Source: JBHELT01 sp046262935 (GTDB taxonomy: Bacteria; Actinomycetota; CADDZG01; JAHWKV01). From it: a stretch of 37,088 bases of DNA. Each line of letters opens with the position of its first letter. The first letter of the stretch is position 1. Below, piece by piece: positions 16,136 through 24,776 of this stretch. Where the stretch lies: assembly GCA_046262935.1 (NCBI GenBank), contig JBHELT010000009.1, positions 1 through 37,088 on the forward strand. Direction: 5' to 3'. The notes below the pieces were generated by a model that saw only the letters and a list, made by a program, of their open reading frames with translations, was not told where the DNA came from and made no database searches. The translations under genes were made by a program, and so were the position numbers.

Positions 16136-18196
16136 GTTCAGCTTGATGGGGTGAGCTTGCAGAGCCAGGTTCTTCGGCAAGCTGAATGTAAATGTCGAGC
16201 CCTTATCCCATACCGAGTCGACCTTGATCTTGCCGCCGTGGGCATCGATCAATGTCTTGCAGATGTAAAGACCAACCCCCATGCCACCAACCTTGCGCGT
16301 ACTTGTGATGTCTACCTGGTGAAACCTCTCGAACAACGTCGGTAGGTCGGCGGATAAGATGCCGATCCCTTTGTCGATGACCGCGACCGTGATTGAGTCG
16401 TGCTGGTCCTTCAATTCAACGGTTATGGGTGAGTCGGGTTGCGAGAATTTCACGGCGTTGTCCACCAGGTGATAGATAACCTGCTCGATCTTGATGGCGT
16501 CGAAGGTTGCCATCAGGGCCTGGGGCGCGCTTAGAGCGAAAGTTCGGCCGGCATTGGCCGATTGGAACTCCAGCAACAACCTTTTAGCTAAACCGCTGAG
16601 GTCGGTCTCTGTCAGGAGTAACGGTTGCCTTGAAGTCTCGATTCGACTTACGTAAAGAAGGTCTTCGATGAGTCGTTCCAAACGCGTGGTCTGGCTCTCG
16701 ATGGTCTCGAGCGCATCTGTTAGCTGTTCGCCCGACAATACGTCGCTCTTGCGCATCAACGTCTTCACGAATCCCTTGATCAAGGTGATCGGCGTGCGCA
16801 GTTCATGACCGATGACTGCAACGAAATCGGCCTTGAGCTTCTCCATGTCCCTCTCGGTTGTCACGTCTTCCATAACCAAGATGCGGCCGGCCATCGAGCT
16901 TGATTGCGAGAACAATCTCGAAGCGCGGGCCTTCCAGACCTTCGGAACGGGGACCCCGAGGGAAACCTCCAGCAGGACTCCTTCTTCCGACAACAAAAGG
17001 TTCTCGAGCTCTGGTTCTTGCAGCAAACCTTTGACTGTTTGTCCTTTCTGGAAGTCCGCGGAGAACCCGAACAATTCTTCAGCGGTGTTATTCGCAGCGA
17101 CCAGATCACCGGATCGATCAACAACGACGACGGGGTTCGGGATCGAATGCACGATCGATGTGAGTTCTTGTTCCTTGCGGCCGACTGCCTCATACAACTG
17201 GGCATTGCGTATAGCGAGAGATGCTTGAGAGATGAATGTATGGAACAAGCGAGATCGCTCTGGGTCGGGCCGCCCAAAAGCAACTACAACTGCCCGGGTC
17301 TTGCCTTCGCCACGGATAGAGCCGACCACTGGATGCGTACCCGCGGGAGCTGAAGCGAGTACCGATGGTGCCGATTCCCCGGCGATGGCTGCATCGGATG
17401 GATTGCCGAACATCTGTGAGAACCCGGGGTCGGCCAGGACCTCTCGGAATGAAGATCGCTCGATGCCGGCGAAGACAGCCATCGTCACCTTAGCGGCTGC
17501 TTGATCGAATACAGCGATGAAGCCGGATGCGCCTCCGACGATCCGCGTCGCACTGTCGAGGATGCGGTTCAACAACGTCTCGAGATCGAGCAGGCCCATC
17601 AACTCACGGCCAGCCTCGAGGAGCAAAGCCAGATCGATGCTTCGGCGATTGGCTTCTTCCAAAAGCGTTGCTTTGTGGATGGCCATGGCCGCCTGTTCGC
17701 CGAATATCTGAGCGAGGCGAAGGTCGTCTTGAGTGAAGACACGCTCACCTTGTACGAGATTGAGGTTCAACACGCCCACGGTCCTGCCTGCTGCTTTCAA
17801 CGGGACGGAGATCGCCGAGCGCAGGTGACGCCCTGGCGCAACCTGCGTCTGGTCCGCTCCACGGTTCAGGTCCCCGGTGATCATCTGAGCCTCGCCCGAG
17901 TATGCGACCCTGCCCGATACTCCCTCGCCCGGGCCGATGCGGGTATCGCGGGCGATCTGTTCGGAGATACCTTCGCTGGCCAAGATCCGCAGGAACCCGT
18001 CGGAATCGAGCAGCATCACAGAGCCCTCGTGAGCCCCACACAGCTGTTTGGCGGCACCCAGCACCACCGAGAGCGACTCTTCCACTCCGAGGACTGAGTT
18101 GACCGCCTGAGATGCCGCCAGCAGCGCCGATACGTCCATGCTCGACTCACGTACCGGCCGATCTTCGCTGACCGGCTTCGTTCGCTTACGTATCAT
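16115..18196 (-). CDS. GAF-GAF-PAS sensor histidine kinase (soluble)
   Basis: A cytoplasmic sensor kinase of 693 residues without membrane segments. Order: GAF 1 (about 25-175), GAF 2 (about 185-335), PAS (about 345-440), HisKA with His464 in VIGHELRTP, and HATPase with N box DNAVKFS, G1 box DKGIGI and G2 box GMGVGLY. The ligand of the GAF domains cannot be told from sequence. Its start overlaps the stop of the second kinase gene by 4 bp (ATGA), so the two are made together. HisKA regions of both read almost alike (KGFVKTL...KSDVL), which points to a shared response regulator or to duplication. No response regulator lies in the window. Confidence 0.92.
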   Translation of the reverse strand: MIRKRTKPVSEDRPVRESSMDVSALLAASQAVNSVLGVEESLSVVLGAAKQLCGAHEGSVMLLDSDGFLRILASEGISEQIARDTRIGPGEGVSGRVAYSGEAQMITGDLNRGADQTQVAPGRHLRSAISVPLKAAGRTVGVLNLNLVQGERVFTQDDLRLAQIFGEQAAMAIHKATLLEEANRRSIDLALLLEAGRELMGLLDLETLLNRILDSATRIVGGASGFIAVFDQAAAKVTMAVFAGIERSSFREVLADPGFSQMFGNPSDAAIAGESAPSVLASAPAGTHPVVGSIRGEGKTRAVVVAFGRPDPERSRLFHTFISQASLAIRNAQLYEAVGRKEQELTSIVHSIPNPVVVVDRSGDLVAANNTAEELFGFSADFQKGQTVKGLLQEPELENLLLSEEGVLLEVSLGVPVPKVWKARASRLFSQSSSMAGRILVMEDVTTERDMEKLKADFVAVIGHELRTPITLIKGFVKTLMRKSDVLSGEQLTDALETIESQTTRLERLIEDLLYVSRIETSRQPLLLTETDLSGLAKRLLLEFQSANAGRTFALSAPQALMATFDAIKIEQVIYHLVDNAVKFSQPDSPITVELKDQHDSITVAVIDKGIGILSADLPTLFERFHQVDITSTRKVGGMGVGLYICKTLIDAHGGKIKVDSVWDKGSTFTFSLPKNLALQAHPIKLNSDVAVQ

Positions 18197-19671
18197 CGAT
18201 CTTGTTGTTCCAACCCTTCACCTGCCGGGAACGAAAGAGTGAAAGTGGTTCCGACGCCGCGGACGCTCGTGACGAAAACCCTGCCCCCATGAGCTTCTAC
18301 TAAGTTCTTCACGATGTACAGCCCGAGTCCGGTGCCCCCGATCTCCCGGGTCTCGACGGAAGAAACTCGATGGAACTTCTGAAAGAGCGTCTTCAGGTCT
18401 TCGGCAGCCATCCCTATACCCGAGTCCTCGATACTGATCTCGACGGAGTCTTTCGTTGGCCACATGTTGATGCGAACCAGTCCGCCCGAGGGAGAATACT
18501 TGAGGGCGTTGTCGATGAGGTTGATGAATATCTCCTCGAGTTTCGAAGTGTCACCGAATAGAGGAGGCAGGCTCGGGTCCGCATCGATCAGGATCTCGCG
18601 GTCGCCCCACTTGGCCCTGAATTGACTGACGAGTTTCTCCACAAGATGAGCGGCGTCATTGTCCACCATGCGCATCTTTAGCCGGCGAGACTCGATCCGA
18701 CTGACGTTAAGCAGGTCCTCGACCAATTGGTTGAGCCGGTCAGCCTGGTCGTTGATGGTCCCCAGGAACTCTTCGCGCGTTTCTTGGGGAAGCACGTCCG
18801 ACTTGAGTATCAAAGTCTTTACGAAACCCTTGATAGCCGTGAGCGGCCCCCTTAGTTCGTGCGAAACGATCGAAACGAAGTCGTTCTGAAGCTGTTCCAC
18901 CTCCTTGGTCCGGGTAACATCCCTTAGGGAACCGATAGCCAGAGCGATGTTTCCTTCCAGGTCCCTAACCGGAGCGTAGGCACCTGATATCCAGATCGTT
19001 GCTCCGTCGGGTCGCACGGTCTCGAACGAGTGATCACGCAAGGGCTCCCCAGATGCAAGGACCTTAGTGAAGGGGCAAGCCCCGCACCGAAGTTCACCCT
19101 CGTGTTTGCAACTGAAAACCTCTTCGCAAGTTTTTCCTGCAGCTCGGAAATCGCTCCATCCGGATATCTCTTGCAGTGTCGGGTTCATGCGGTTCACGCG
19201 TCTGTCTTTATCAACCACCAAGATGCCATCGGCCGAAGCCAACAGCAGTGCTGCGACCGTGTCTCGCTCGGTTTGTACGTCTGCAAGGAAGTCCAACCGA
19301 GCGCCGAGGCGCGCCGATTCGATGCGCTGGTCGGTCAGGGCATCCCCGATGTTGCGAACATGTTTTTCACGCTCGTATGTGTAGAAGGCGAAAGCTAGTA
19401 CGAGGACCACCAATCCCACCTGGAGCACCCTGTAGTCCAACCCGGCGATAACAGGCAATTGGTCTTTGACGCCCGAGATCAAAAGGGCTACACCGGCGGC
19501 CAGCACGACTGCCACGATCGCCATGCTCGCCGCTATCCCGAGACGAGCCCTGCCTCTCGGTTGAAGCGATCCGGCAGATTCCCCTGCGCGCTCCGTGGCG
19601 CGTGCCTTGCCCATGGTCTTGTTATCGGCACAGCTCGATCTTGCATGAATGCGATCTGGGCGTGCAGGCAT
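18193..19671 (-). CDS. Membrane PAS sensor histidine kinase with four-Cys PAS
   Basis: A kinase of about 492 residues with two membrane segments near the N-terminus (about 46-67 and 84-100), a short outside loop, a PAS domain (about 140-250), HisKA with His272 in IVSHELRGP, and HATPase (DNALKYS, DSGIGM, GTGLGLY). The PAS domain carries Cys183, Cys189, Cys197 and Cys200, spacing C-x5-C-x7-C-x2-C, which could hold a metal or an iron-sulfur cluster as in other cysteine-rich PAS sensors; that is inference. ATG at 19671 is used. A later ATG at 19614 (MGKARATERAG) is a fair alternative, and neither has a strong ribosome site. Residue numbers count from a TTG one codon before. Confidence 0.9.
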   Translation of the reverse strand: MPARPDRIHARSSCADNKTMGKARATERAGESAGSLQPRGRARLGIAASMAIVAVVLAAGVALLISGVKDQLPVIAGLDYRVLQVGLVVLVLAFAFYTYEREKHVRNIGDALTDQRIESARLGARLDFLADVQTERDTVAALLLASADGILVVDKDRRVNRMNPTLQEISGWSDFRAAGKTCEEVFSCKHEGELRCGACPFTKVLASGEPLRDHSFETVRPDGATIWISGAYAPVRDLEGNIALAIGSLRDVTRTKEVEQLQNDFVSIVSHELRGPLTAIKGFVKTLILKSDVLPQETREEFLGTINDQADRLNQLVEDLLNVSRIESRRLKMRMVDNDAAHLVEKLVSQFRAKWGDREILIDADPSLPPLFGDTSKLEEIFINLIDNALKYSPSGGLVRINMWPTKDSVEISIEDSGIGMAAEDLKTLFQKFHRVSSVETREIGGTGLGLYIVKNLVEAHGGRVFVTSVRGVGTTFTLSFPAGEGLEQQDR

Positions 19672-19799
19672 CAACTGGGTGGATCCTCGCGACAGGCCCG
19701 CAGCTAACTAGGTAGTTTTCCCGAAGTCCAGTTCGCTCAATGCTGGGGCCTGCCGGCCGATACTCACCTTGACTTTCAAAATATTCGGGAGAGAGCAAG

Positions 19800-20114
19800 A
19801 TGACTAATATCCGGGCAACGTGTCCAGGTTGTGGTGAAGTCGATCTGACCGCCGACGATATCGAACTTCAGATCAGCCACGACGAGGACGAGAGTGTCTA
19901 CAGTTTCAGCTGCCCCAAATGCGTTACCGATGTTTCCAAGCCAGCTGATGCCCGGATCATCCAGTTGCTCTTAAGTGGCGGGGTGAAGGCGAAGATCGTA
20001 GAACCGGCTATGCACGTGAGCGGCGACCCGATCTTCACCTACGACGACTTGCTCGACTTCCATCTAGAACTGGAATCGGACCAAGCGCTCCAGAACTTCC
20101 TCCAGGGCGCCTGA
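19800..20114 (+). CDS. Small zinc-ribbon protein, function unknown
   Basis: A 104-residue acidic protein with two knuckles, CPGCG at residues 8-12 and CPKC at about 38-41. Together they would bind one zinc ion. The remainder is predicted to be strands and helices, ending in an acidic helix (DDLLDFHLELESD). GGGAGAGAG lies 6 bp before the ATG. A TTGACT stands about 30 bp upstream, too close to the start to be placed in a normal promoter. It is divergent from the kinase pair and followed by a GC-rich hairpin. I recognise no named family; similar small proteins occur in actinobacteria. Confidence 0.8.
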   Translation: MTNIRATCPGCGEVDLTADDIELQISHDEDESVYSFSCPKCVTDVSKPADARIIQLLLSGGVKAKIVEPAMHVSGDPIFTYDDLLDFHLELESDQALQNFLQGA

Positions 20115-20117
20115 CCT

Positions 20118-20139
20118 GCCCGCAGGCCTGCCCGCGGGC
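20118..20139 (+). terminator. GC-rich hairpin after the zinc-ribbon gene
   Basis: GCCCGC (20118-20123) pairs with GCGGGC (20134-20139) across a 10-base loop, and an alternative stem CAGGCC/GGCCTG also forms (20123-20142). It begins 3 bp after the stop codon. No T-run follows, so it would be a U-less terminator or a processing barrier. Confidence 0.35.
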
Positions 20140-20157
20140 CTGTTGGCCAAGTGTCGA

Positions 20158-20163
20158 TAGAAT
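20158..20163 (+). promoter_or_regulatory. -10-like TAGAAT upstream of tatA
   Basis: TAGAAT lies 74 bp before the tatA ATG. It is followed 6 bp later by a GTG that opens a 22-codon frame whose TGA overlaps the tatA ATG (TGATG at 20236-20240). The frame may be accidental, but the arrangement matches leaderless starts elsewhere in the window. Confidence 0.35.
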
Positions 20164-20237
20164 CTGCATGTGTGGTTCGAATCTTGCAGTCTCGTCGCGC
20201 CGCGTAGGGTCCCCGCGCGCCGTTGTGGCAGGCCCTG

Positions 20238-20474
20238 ATGGGCAATCTCGGGGCCCCAGAGATGATCCTCGTTGCCGTTGTGGCTCTTATCGTTTTCGGA
20301 CCGAAACGTTTGCCCGAGATCGCAAGGACCATCGGTAAGGCGGTAAGAGAGTTCAAGGCGGCAACCGCCGACTTCACGAACGAACTTACTTCTCTCGAGC
20401 CTTCAGCCAAGAGGCCTGAGACGGTTCAGCATGAGCCGCCAACCGAGGATCCACGACCGGGCCCGCGCCCCTGA
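20238..20474 (+). CDS. tatA: Sec-independent translocase subunit TatA
   Basis: The pore-forming subunit of the twin-arginine export system, which moves folded proteins across the membrane. A single N-terminal membrane helix (PEMILVAVVALIVF) is followed by the FGPKRLPEIAR hinge and amphipathic helix, then an acidic, proline-rich tail. It has 78 residues. The ATG at 20238 gives the classic start; an in-frame TTG at 20223 would add five residues. tatC follows 2 bp after the stop. Confidence 0.94.
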   Translation: MGNLGAPEMILVAVVALIVFGPKRLPEIARTIGKAVREFKAATADFTNELTSLEPSAKRPETVQHEPPTEDPRPGPRP

Positions 20475-20476
20475 AT

Positions 20477-21235
20477 ATGGGCCTGCTCGAAAGAAGACGC
20501 CGTCGCAGCAGAGATCCCATGACGGTGATCGGTCATCTCACCGAGTTGAGGTCGAGGCTCATAAAGGCCCTGCTGGCTTTCTTCGTCATGTCAGTGGTGG
20601 CTTGGTTCTTGTATGAACCCATCCTTCACCTGCTCATAGCGCCGATCTCTAAATTGCCTGAATCGGCCCGGATCTTGAGCAAGGGAAAGCTCATATACAC
20701 CTCGCCGGTTGAGCCGCTATTCATCCGGTTGAAGGTAACTTCTTTCGCGGGGTTGGTCTTGAGTCTGCCTGTGGTCCTTTGGCAGTTGTGGAGGTTCGTC
20801 ACTCCCGGACTGCGATCGAACGAAAAGCGATATGCGCTGCCTTTCGTGATGAGCGCGCTCACACTATTCGCCCTGGGGGCCGTGCTTGCCATCCTGACGA
20901 TGCCTGCAGCGCTGCTATTCCTCAGCAAGCTTGCGCCGTCTACGACCTTCGATTTTCTGCCCAAGGCATCTGAATACCTATCATTCGTTCTGCTGCTTGT
21001 GGTCGCCTTCGGAGCCTCTTTCGAGTTCCCGATCGTGCTGGTCTTCCTCGCTTTGGTTGGGATCATCGACAGCCGTAAACTGCGAAAGAGCCGAGGATTG
21101 GCCCTGGTCCTGGTCCTGGTCGTAGCGGCAGTAGTTACCCCGACCCAGGACCCATTCACCCAGGTCGCCCTCTCCGTGCCCATGTACCTTCTCTACGAGG
21201 CAACGATAGTCACTGTGAGGCTGATGAAGCGCTGA
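20477..21235 (+). CDS. tatC: Sec-independent translocase subunit TatC
   Basis: The receptor subunit of the Tat system, which binds the twin-arginine signal peptide. Six membrane segments are visible in 252 residues. The conserved N-terminal HLTELRSRL and the FGASFEFPIVL segment in the fourth helix region match the family. It is coupled to tatA. As in mycobacteria, tatA-tatC lies between pafBC and a HelY-type helicase, although here kinases and a zinc-ribbon gene are inserted. Confidence 0.96.
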   Translation: MGLLERRRRRSRDPMTVIGHLTELRSRLIKALLAFFVMSVVAWFLYEPILHLLIAPISKLPESARILSKGKLIYTSPVEPLFIRLKVTSFAGLVLSLPVVLWQLWRFVTPGLRSNEKRYALPFVMSALTLFALGAVLAILTMPAALLFLSKLAPSTTFDFLPKASEYLSFVLLLVVAFGASFEFPIVLVFLALVGIIDSRKLRKSRGLALVLVLVVAAVVTPTQDPFTQVALSVPMYLLYEATIVTVRLMKR

Positions 21236-21246
21236 CCGTTTGCGGT

Positions 21247-21252
21247 TAGACT
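21247..21252 (+). promoter_or_regulatory. -10-like TAGACT
   Basis: TAGACT ends 10 bp before the ATG at 21263, as at prcB and the DUF3866 gene. A leaderless promoter is likely; no -35 is seen. Confidence 0.35.
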
Positions 21253-21262
21253 CTTCGACTCG

Positions 21263-22048
21263 ATGGCTAAGACAGCGAAAAAGGCACCAACGCGCAAGCC
21301 CATAAAGGCTCGCGGCGCGCTGCCTACGCCTAAAGTCGCCCCTAAGCGAGTTCGGCGCAAGTGGTACCAGCGCAGAGAAACTCAGATGTTCGGTGCGGTC
21401 CTTGTTCTTGTTCTTCTCGGGGTTGGTTTGAAGGTATTCACCGATGTCCGCAAGTCGACCAGATCGCAGGCCGACCAGGTGAAAGCCACCAAACGTTTCG
21501 ACAACAAGGTGACGCTTGCTCAAACCGGGATGCAGGACGTGTTCAGCGGTATCAACTCGGCACCGCAGGATTTTAAGAGCGGCAAGATGTCCGCCGATGA
21601 CTTCAAGAAGCAGACCACCATTTGGCTCGAGAAGCTGCGGACCCTGGACGCCAAGTTGCGCGAACCGGTTCCAGCCGTTCCTGCTGAACTGCAGGAGGCT
21701 CAGGCACATTTCGTCGATGGGACGCTCATCTACATAGATGCGGTTAAGTCATTCCAGATAGCCGGTGCGGCCCCCGATACCGCAACCCGAGACGCTGCCA
21801 TACAGCAGGGGTCCAACCTCATCTCCCATGGCACGGCCGTCTACGGGCTGGCGCAAAGGCTGATGCAGAAGCTAAAACTTTCATTAGGCATCGTGAAGAG
21901 GTCTGCCACCACCAGCGATCCGTTGACCGGGCCGATCCAGTTGCCTCAAGAAGAGGCCCCGCCGCCGCAGCCGAGTGGTGGTCAAGGCTTGCCCCCCGGA
22001 ACCGGATCGGGCGGCCTGCCCCCCGCAGGAGTCCCAACCGCTCCTTAA
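21263..22048 (+). CDS. Membrane-anchored protein of unknown function
   Basis: 261 residues. A very basic N-terminus (about 1-40, many Lys/Arg/Pro) precedes one membrane helix (about 43-58, FGAVLVLVLLGVGLKVF). A helical domain of about 160 residues follows, probably outside the cell, and the tail (about 225-261) is rich in Pro, Gly and Gln. No enzyme motif was recognised. The layout (basic inside, one helix, soluble domain, flexible Pro/Gly tail) suggests an envelope protein. It ends 55 bp before the helicase. Confidence 0.7.
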   Translation: MAKTAKKAPTRKPIKARGALPTPKVAPKRVRRKWYQRRETQMFGAVLVLVLLGVGLKVFTDVRKSTRSQADQVKATKRFDNKVTLAQTGMQDVFSGINSAPQDFKSGKMSADDFKKQTTIWLEKLRTLDAKLREPVPAVPAELQEAQAHFVDGTLIYIDAVKSFQIAGAAPDTATRDAAIQQGSNLISHGTAVYGLAQRLMQKLKLSLGIVKRSATTSDPLTGPIQLPQEEAPPPQPSGGQGLPPGTGSGGLPPAGVPTAP

Positions 22049-22103
22049 GACTTTCACCGAGCGCTACCGCTCAACGAAGCGGCGGGATGGGATGCTTACC
22101 CCT

Positions 22104-24776
22104 ATGAACGAGGCAGTTGCCGATTTCGCTTCGCGCTATCCGTTCGCCCTCGATCCATTCCAGATCGACGCCCTCGATGCGCTCGCGGCGGGAGGCTCGG
22201 TCCTCGTAGCCGCGCCAACTGGATCGGGCAAGACCATCGTTGGGGAATTTTCGGTGTGGATGGCCCTGTCCGAAAGGGGCAAGGCCTTTTATACGACCCC
22301 GCTCAAAGCGTTATCGAATCAGAAGTTCGGCGACCTGATCGCTCTGCATGGTGCCGACAAAGTCGGCCTTCTCACAGGCGATAACTCCATCAACGCAGAT
22401 GCGCCTGTTGTAGTGATGACCACAGAGGTCCTGAGGAACATGATCTATGAGCGTTCGGATCTGCTCAAGGATCTGAGGTACGTGGTGCTCGATGAGGTGC
22501 ATTACCTGCAGGACCGGTACCGGGGGGCCGTTTGGGAAGAGGTGATCATCCATCTTCCACTTGACGTCAAGATCGTGTCGTTGTCCGCAACGGTTTCGAA
22601 CGCGGAGGAATTCGCAGACTGGATCCAGACCCTGCGAGGACCAACGACCGCGATCATCGAGGAACACCGCCCGGTCGACCTGCAACAGCACTACCTCATC
22701 GATGGAAAGCTGCTGCCCATGTTCACTGGCGATCCCGATGAACGTATCCCCAACCCCCAGGTTCGCAAAGTCGAGGCGCGTTCAGACCGCGGGTCGGTAC
22801 GGAGGCAGGCATCACACACATCGCGTGGACGCACCCGCAGGCATCCGCGCAGGACAGAGACCGTGGAGCTCCTGGCTGATGAGGGGATGCTGCCTGCGAT
22901 CTACTTCATCTTCTCCCGCAAGGGGTGCAACATCGCAGTCACTCAGTGCGAACGCGATGGCTTGAGGTTGACCGATGCCGATGAACGCACTCGCATCAGG
23001 GAATACGCGGAGATGCGCTGCTCGTATCTGGAATCTGCCGATCTTGGGGTCCTTGGTTACAGCGAATGGCTAGATGCACTCATGTCTGGGATAGCAAGCC
23101 ATCATGCAGGCCTGGTTCCGGTCTTCAAGGAAACAGTGGAGGAGTTGTTCCAGGCGGGCCTCGTGAAGGTCGTATTCGCTACAGAAACATTGTCGCTGGG
23201 CATCAACATGCCTGCGCGCACCGTCGTGATCGAGTCGCTCTCGAAATTCACCGGCGAAAGACACGAGATATTGACGGCAGGGGAGTTCACGCAATTGACC
23301 GGACGTGCGGGCCGTCGCGGCATAGATGTGGTTGGCAATGCCGTCATACCTCAGCAAAATGACATCCCTTTCCATCAGATCGCGGGACTTGCCTCGCACA
23401 GGACGTACCAGCTCGTTTCTTCATTTCAACCTTCGTACAACATGGCAACCAACCTCGTTCGTAACTACTCTCAAGATGAAGCAGAGCATCTGCTCAACTC
23501 GTCTTTCGCCCAATACCGCGCGGACAAAGATGTTGTCGTGCTTGAACGGATGATCGAGCGCAACGATGCATACATCGCCTCTTATCGCGAGAAGGCTCTG
23601 TGCGAACTTGGCGACTTCCAGGGTTACTGGGAGTTGCGAACGCGTATGCAGGATATCGAGCGCAGGATCTCTCGGTGGGAATCGACGGCTGGACGAGATC
23701 AAGTGCGCAATGCTTTAGCCATGATGCGGCCTGGCCAGGTGCTTTTGATCCCGAGCGGCAAACTTCGCGGAGCCGTGGTCGTCGTTGGTACCGATCGCTC
23801 GAAGCGCGGGGACCCAAGACTCTTGGTGGTCAACGAGGCCCGCCGATTGCTCCGCATAGGACTATCAGATTTCCAGCGTCCACCCAAGGTCATCGGCAGG
23901 GTTCCTGCGGCAAGTGATGGACCGCATCTGAAGAATTGGTCGGCCGCTCGAAGCATCGATAATGAAACCCGTAAACGTTTCGCTCACGCACTCGCCTCCG
24001 TACCCATACCCGAAGACGCCTGGGAGCCCACTGCTGCTTCGCAAGAGGGTCCGCACGCCGAGTTGGCCGAAGCGAGAAATGCGGTCGAGGTCCATCCGTG
24101 CCACGGATGCCCCGACAGGGACCGACATGCTCAGTGGGCCGAGCGGGGGTCGCGGCTGCACCGCGAGAACCATGGTCTCAAGAAACGAGTTCGCGCACGA
24201 ACCGAAACCCTCTCGCGCCGGTTCGAACGGGTCCTTGAAGTTCTGGACGAGTTCGGATACGTGGAGGATTTCAATCTCAGTGCCAAGGGTCATGCGCTCG
24301 CTAGGATCTACAACGAGAACGACCTGCTCGTTTCAGAGACGCTGGTTCGTGGTTGGCTCGATGACCTATCTGCGCCTGAGCTTGCCGTCATCGCATCGAC
24401 ATTCGTCTTCGAATCGAGAGGGCCCTTCGAGATCTCCGGAACGATCCCAACGGCAGACGCTAAGAAGGTGTACGGAAAGATCGTTCGTCTTGGAGAACGC
24501 ATGAAGCGCAGCGAGGGCAGGCTTGGACTGGAACTCACCAGAGGAACCGAAGCTGGATTCAGCGAACCGATCTATGGATGGGCCCGTGGGATGTCACTCG
24601 AAGAAGTCCTAGATGACGATTCCACTCCAGGCGACTTCATAAGGTCGTGCAAGCAAACGATCGACTTGCTCAAGCAATTGGGCCAGGTGACCTCTAACGA
24701 TGCTCTGCGCGCCAAACTCGCAGAAGCAACAACTGCGATCGACCGCGGCGTAGTCGCTTATGCAGGAGGGATCTGA
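22104..24776 (+). CDS. helY: Ski2-like DEAD/DEAH-box helicase (HelY type)
   Basis: An ATP-dependent RNA/DNA helicase of the Ski2/Mtr4 group, equivalent to Rv2092c. Motif I APTGSGKT, motif II DEVH (VVLDEVHYLQDR), motif III SLSATVSNAEEF and motif VI QLTGRAGRRGID are all present. The C-terminal DSHCT-type domain includes FNLSAKGHALARIYNENDLL. About 890 residues fits the family. ATG 22104 gives the usual N-terminus; ATG 22092 is also possible. The frame stays open further upstream, but that part overlaps the previous gene. The four bases before the next gene's TTG include its own TGA stop. Confidence 0.93.
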   Translation: MNEAVADFASRYPFALDPFQIDALDALAAGGSVLVAAPTGSGKTIVGEFSVWMALSERGKAFYTTPLKALSNQKFGDLIALHGADKVGLLTGDNSINADAPVVVMTTEVLRNMIYERSDLLKDLRYVVLDEVHYLQDRYRGAVWEEVIIHLPLDVKIVSLSATVSNAEEFADWIQTLRGPTTAIIEEHRPVDLQQHYLIDGKLLPMFTGDPDERIPNPQVRKVEARSDRGSVRRQASHTSRGRTRRHPRRTETVELLADEGMLPAIYFIFSRKGCNIAVTQCERDGLRLTDADERTRIREYAEMRCSYLESADLGVLGYSEWLDALMSGIASHHAGLVPVFKETVEELFQAGLVKVVFATETLSLGINMPARTVVIESLSKFTGERHEILTAGEFTQLTGRAGRRGIDVVGNAVIPQQNDIPFHQIAGLASHRTYQLVSSFQPSYNMATNLVRNYSQDEAEHLLNSSFAQYRADKDVVVLERMIERNDAYIASYREKALCELGDFQGYWELRTRMQDIERRISRWESTAGRDQVRNALAMMRPGQVLLIPSGKLRGAVVVVGTDRSKRGDPRLLVVNEARRLLRIGLSDFQRPPKVIGRVPAASDGPHLKNWSAARSIDNETRKRFAHALASVPIPEDAWEPTAASQEGPHAELAEARNAVEVHPCHGCPDRDRHAQWAERGSRLHRENHGLKKRVRARTETLSRRFERVLEVLDEFGYVEDFNLSAKGHALARIYNENDLLVSETLVRGWLDDLSAPELAVIASTFVFESRGPFEISGTIPTADAKKVYGKIVRLGERMKRSEGRLGLELTRGTEAGFSEPIYGWARGMSLEEVLDDDSTPGDFIRSCKQTIDLLKQLGQVTSNDALRAKLAEATTAIDRGVVAYAGGI

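Noticed and set aside
20173..20182. GGTTCGAATC resembling a tRNA T-loop
   Set aside because: The flanking bases do not form the T-stem, and no acceptor or anticodon arm is found nearby.
20981..21709. 242-codon minus-strand frame
   Set aside because: Spans tatC and the following gene in antisense, with no recognisable motif.
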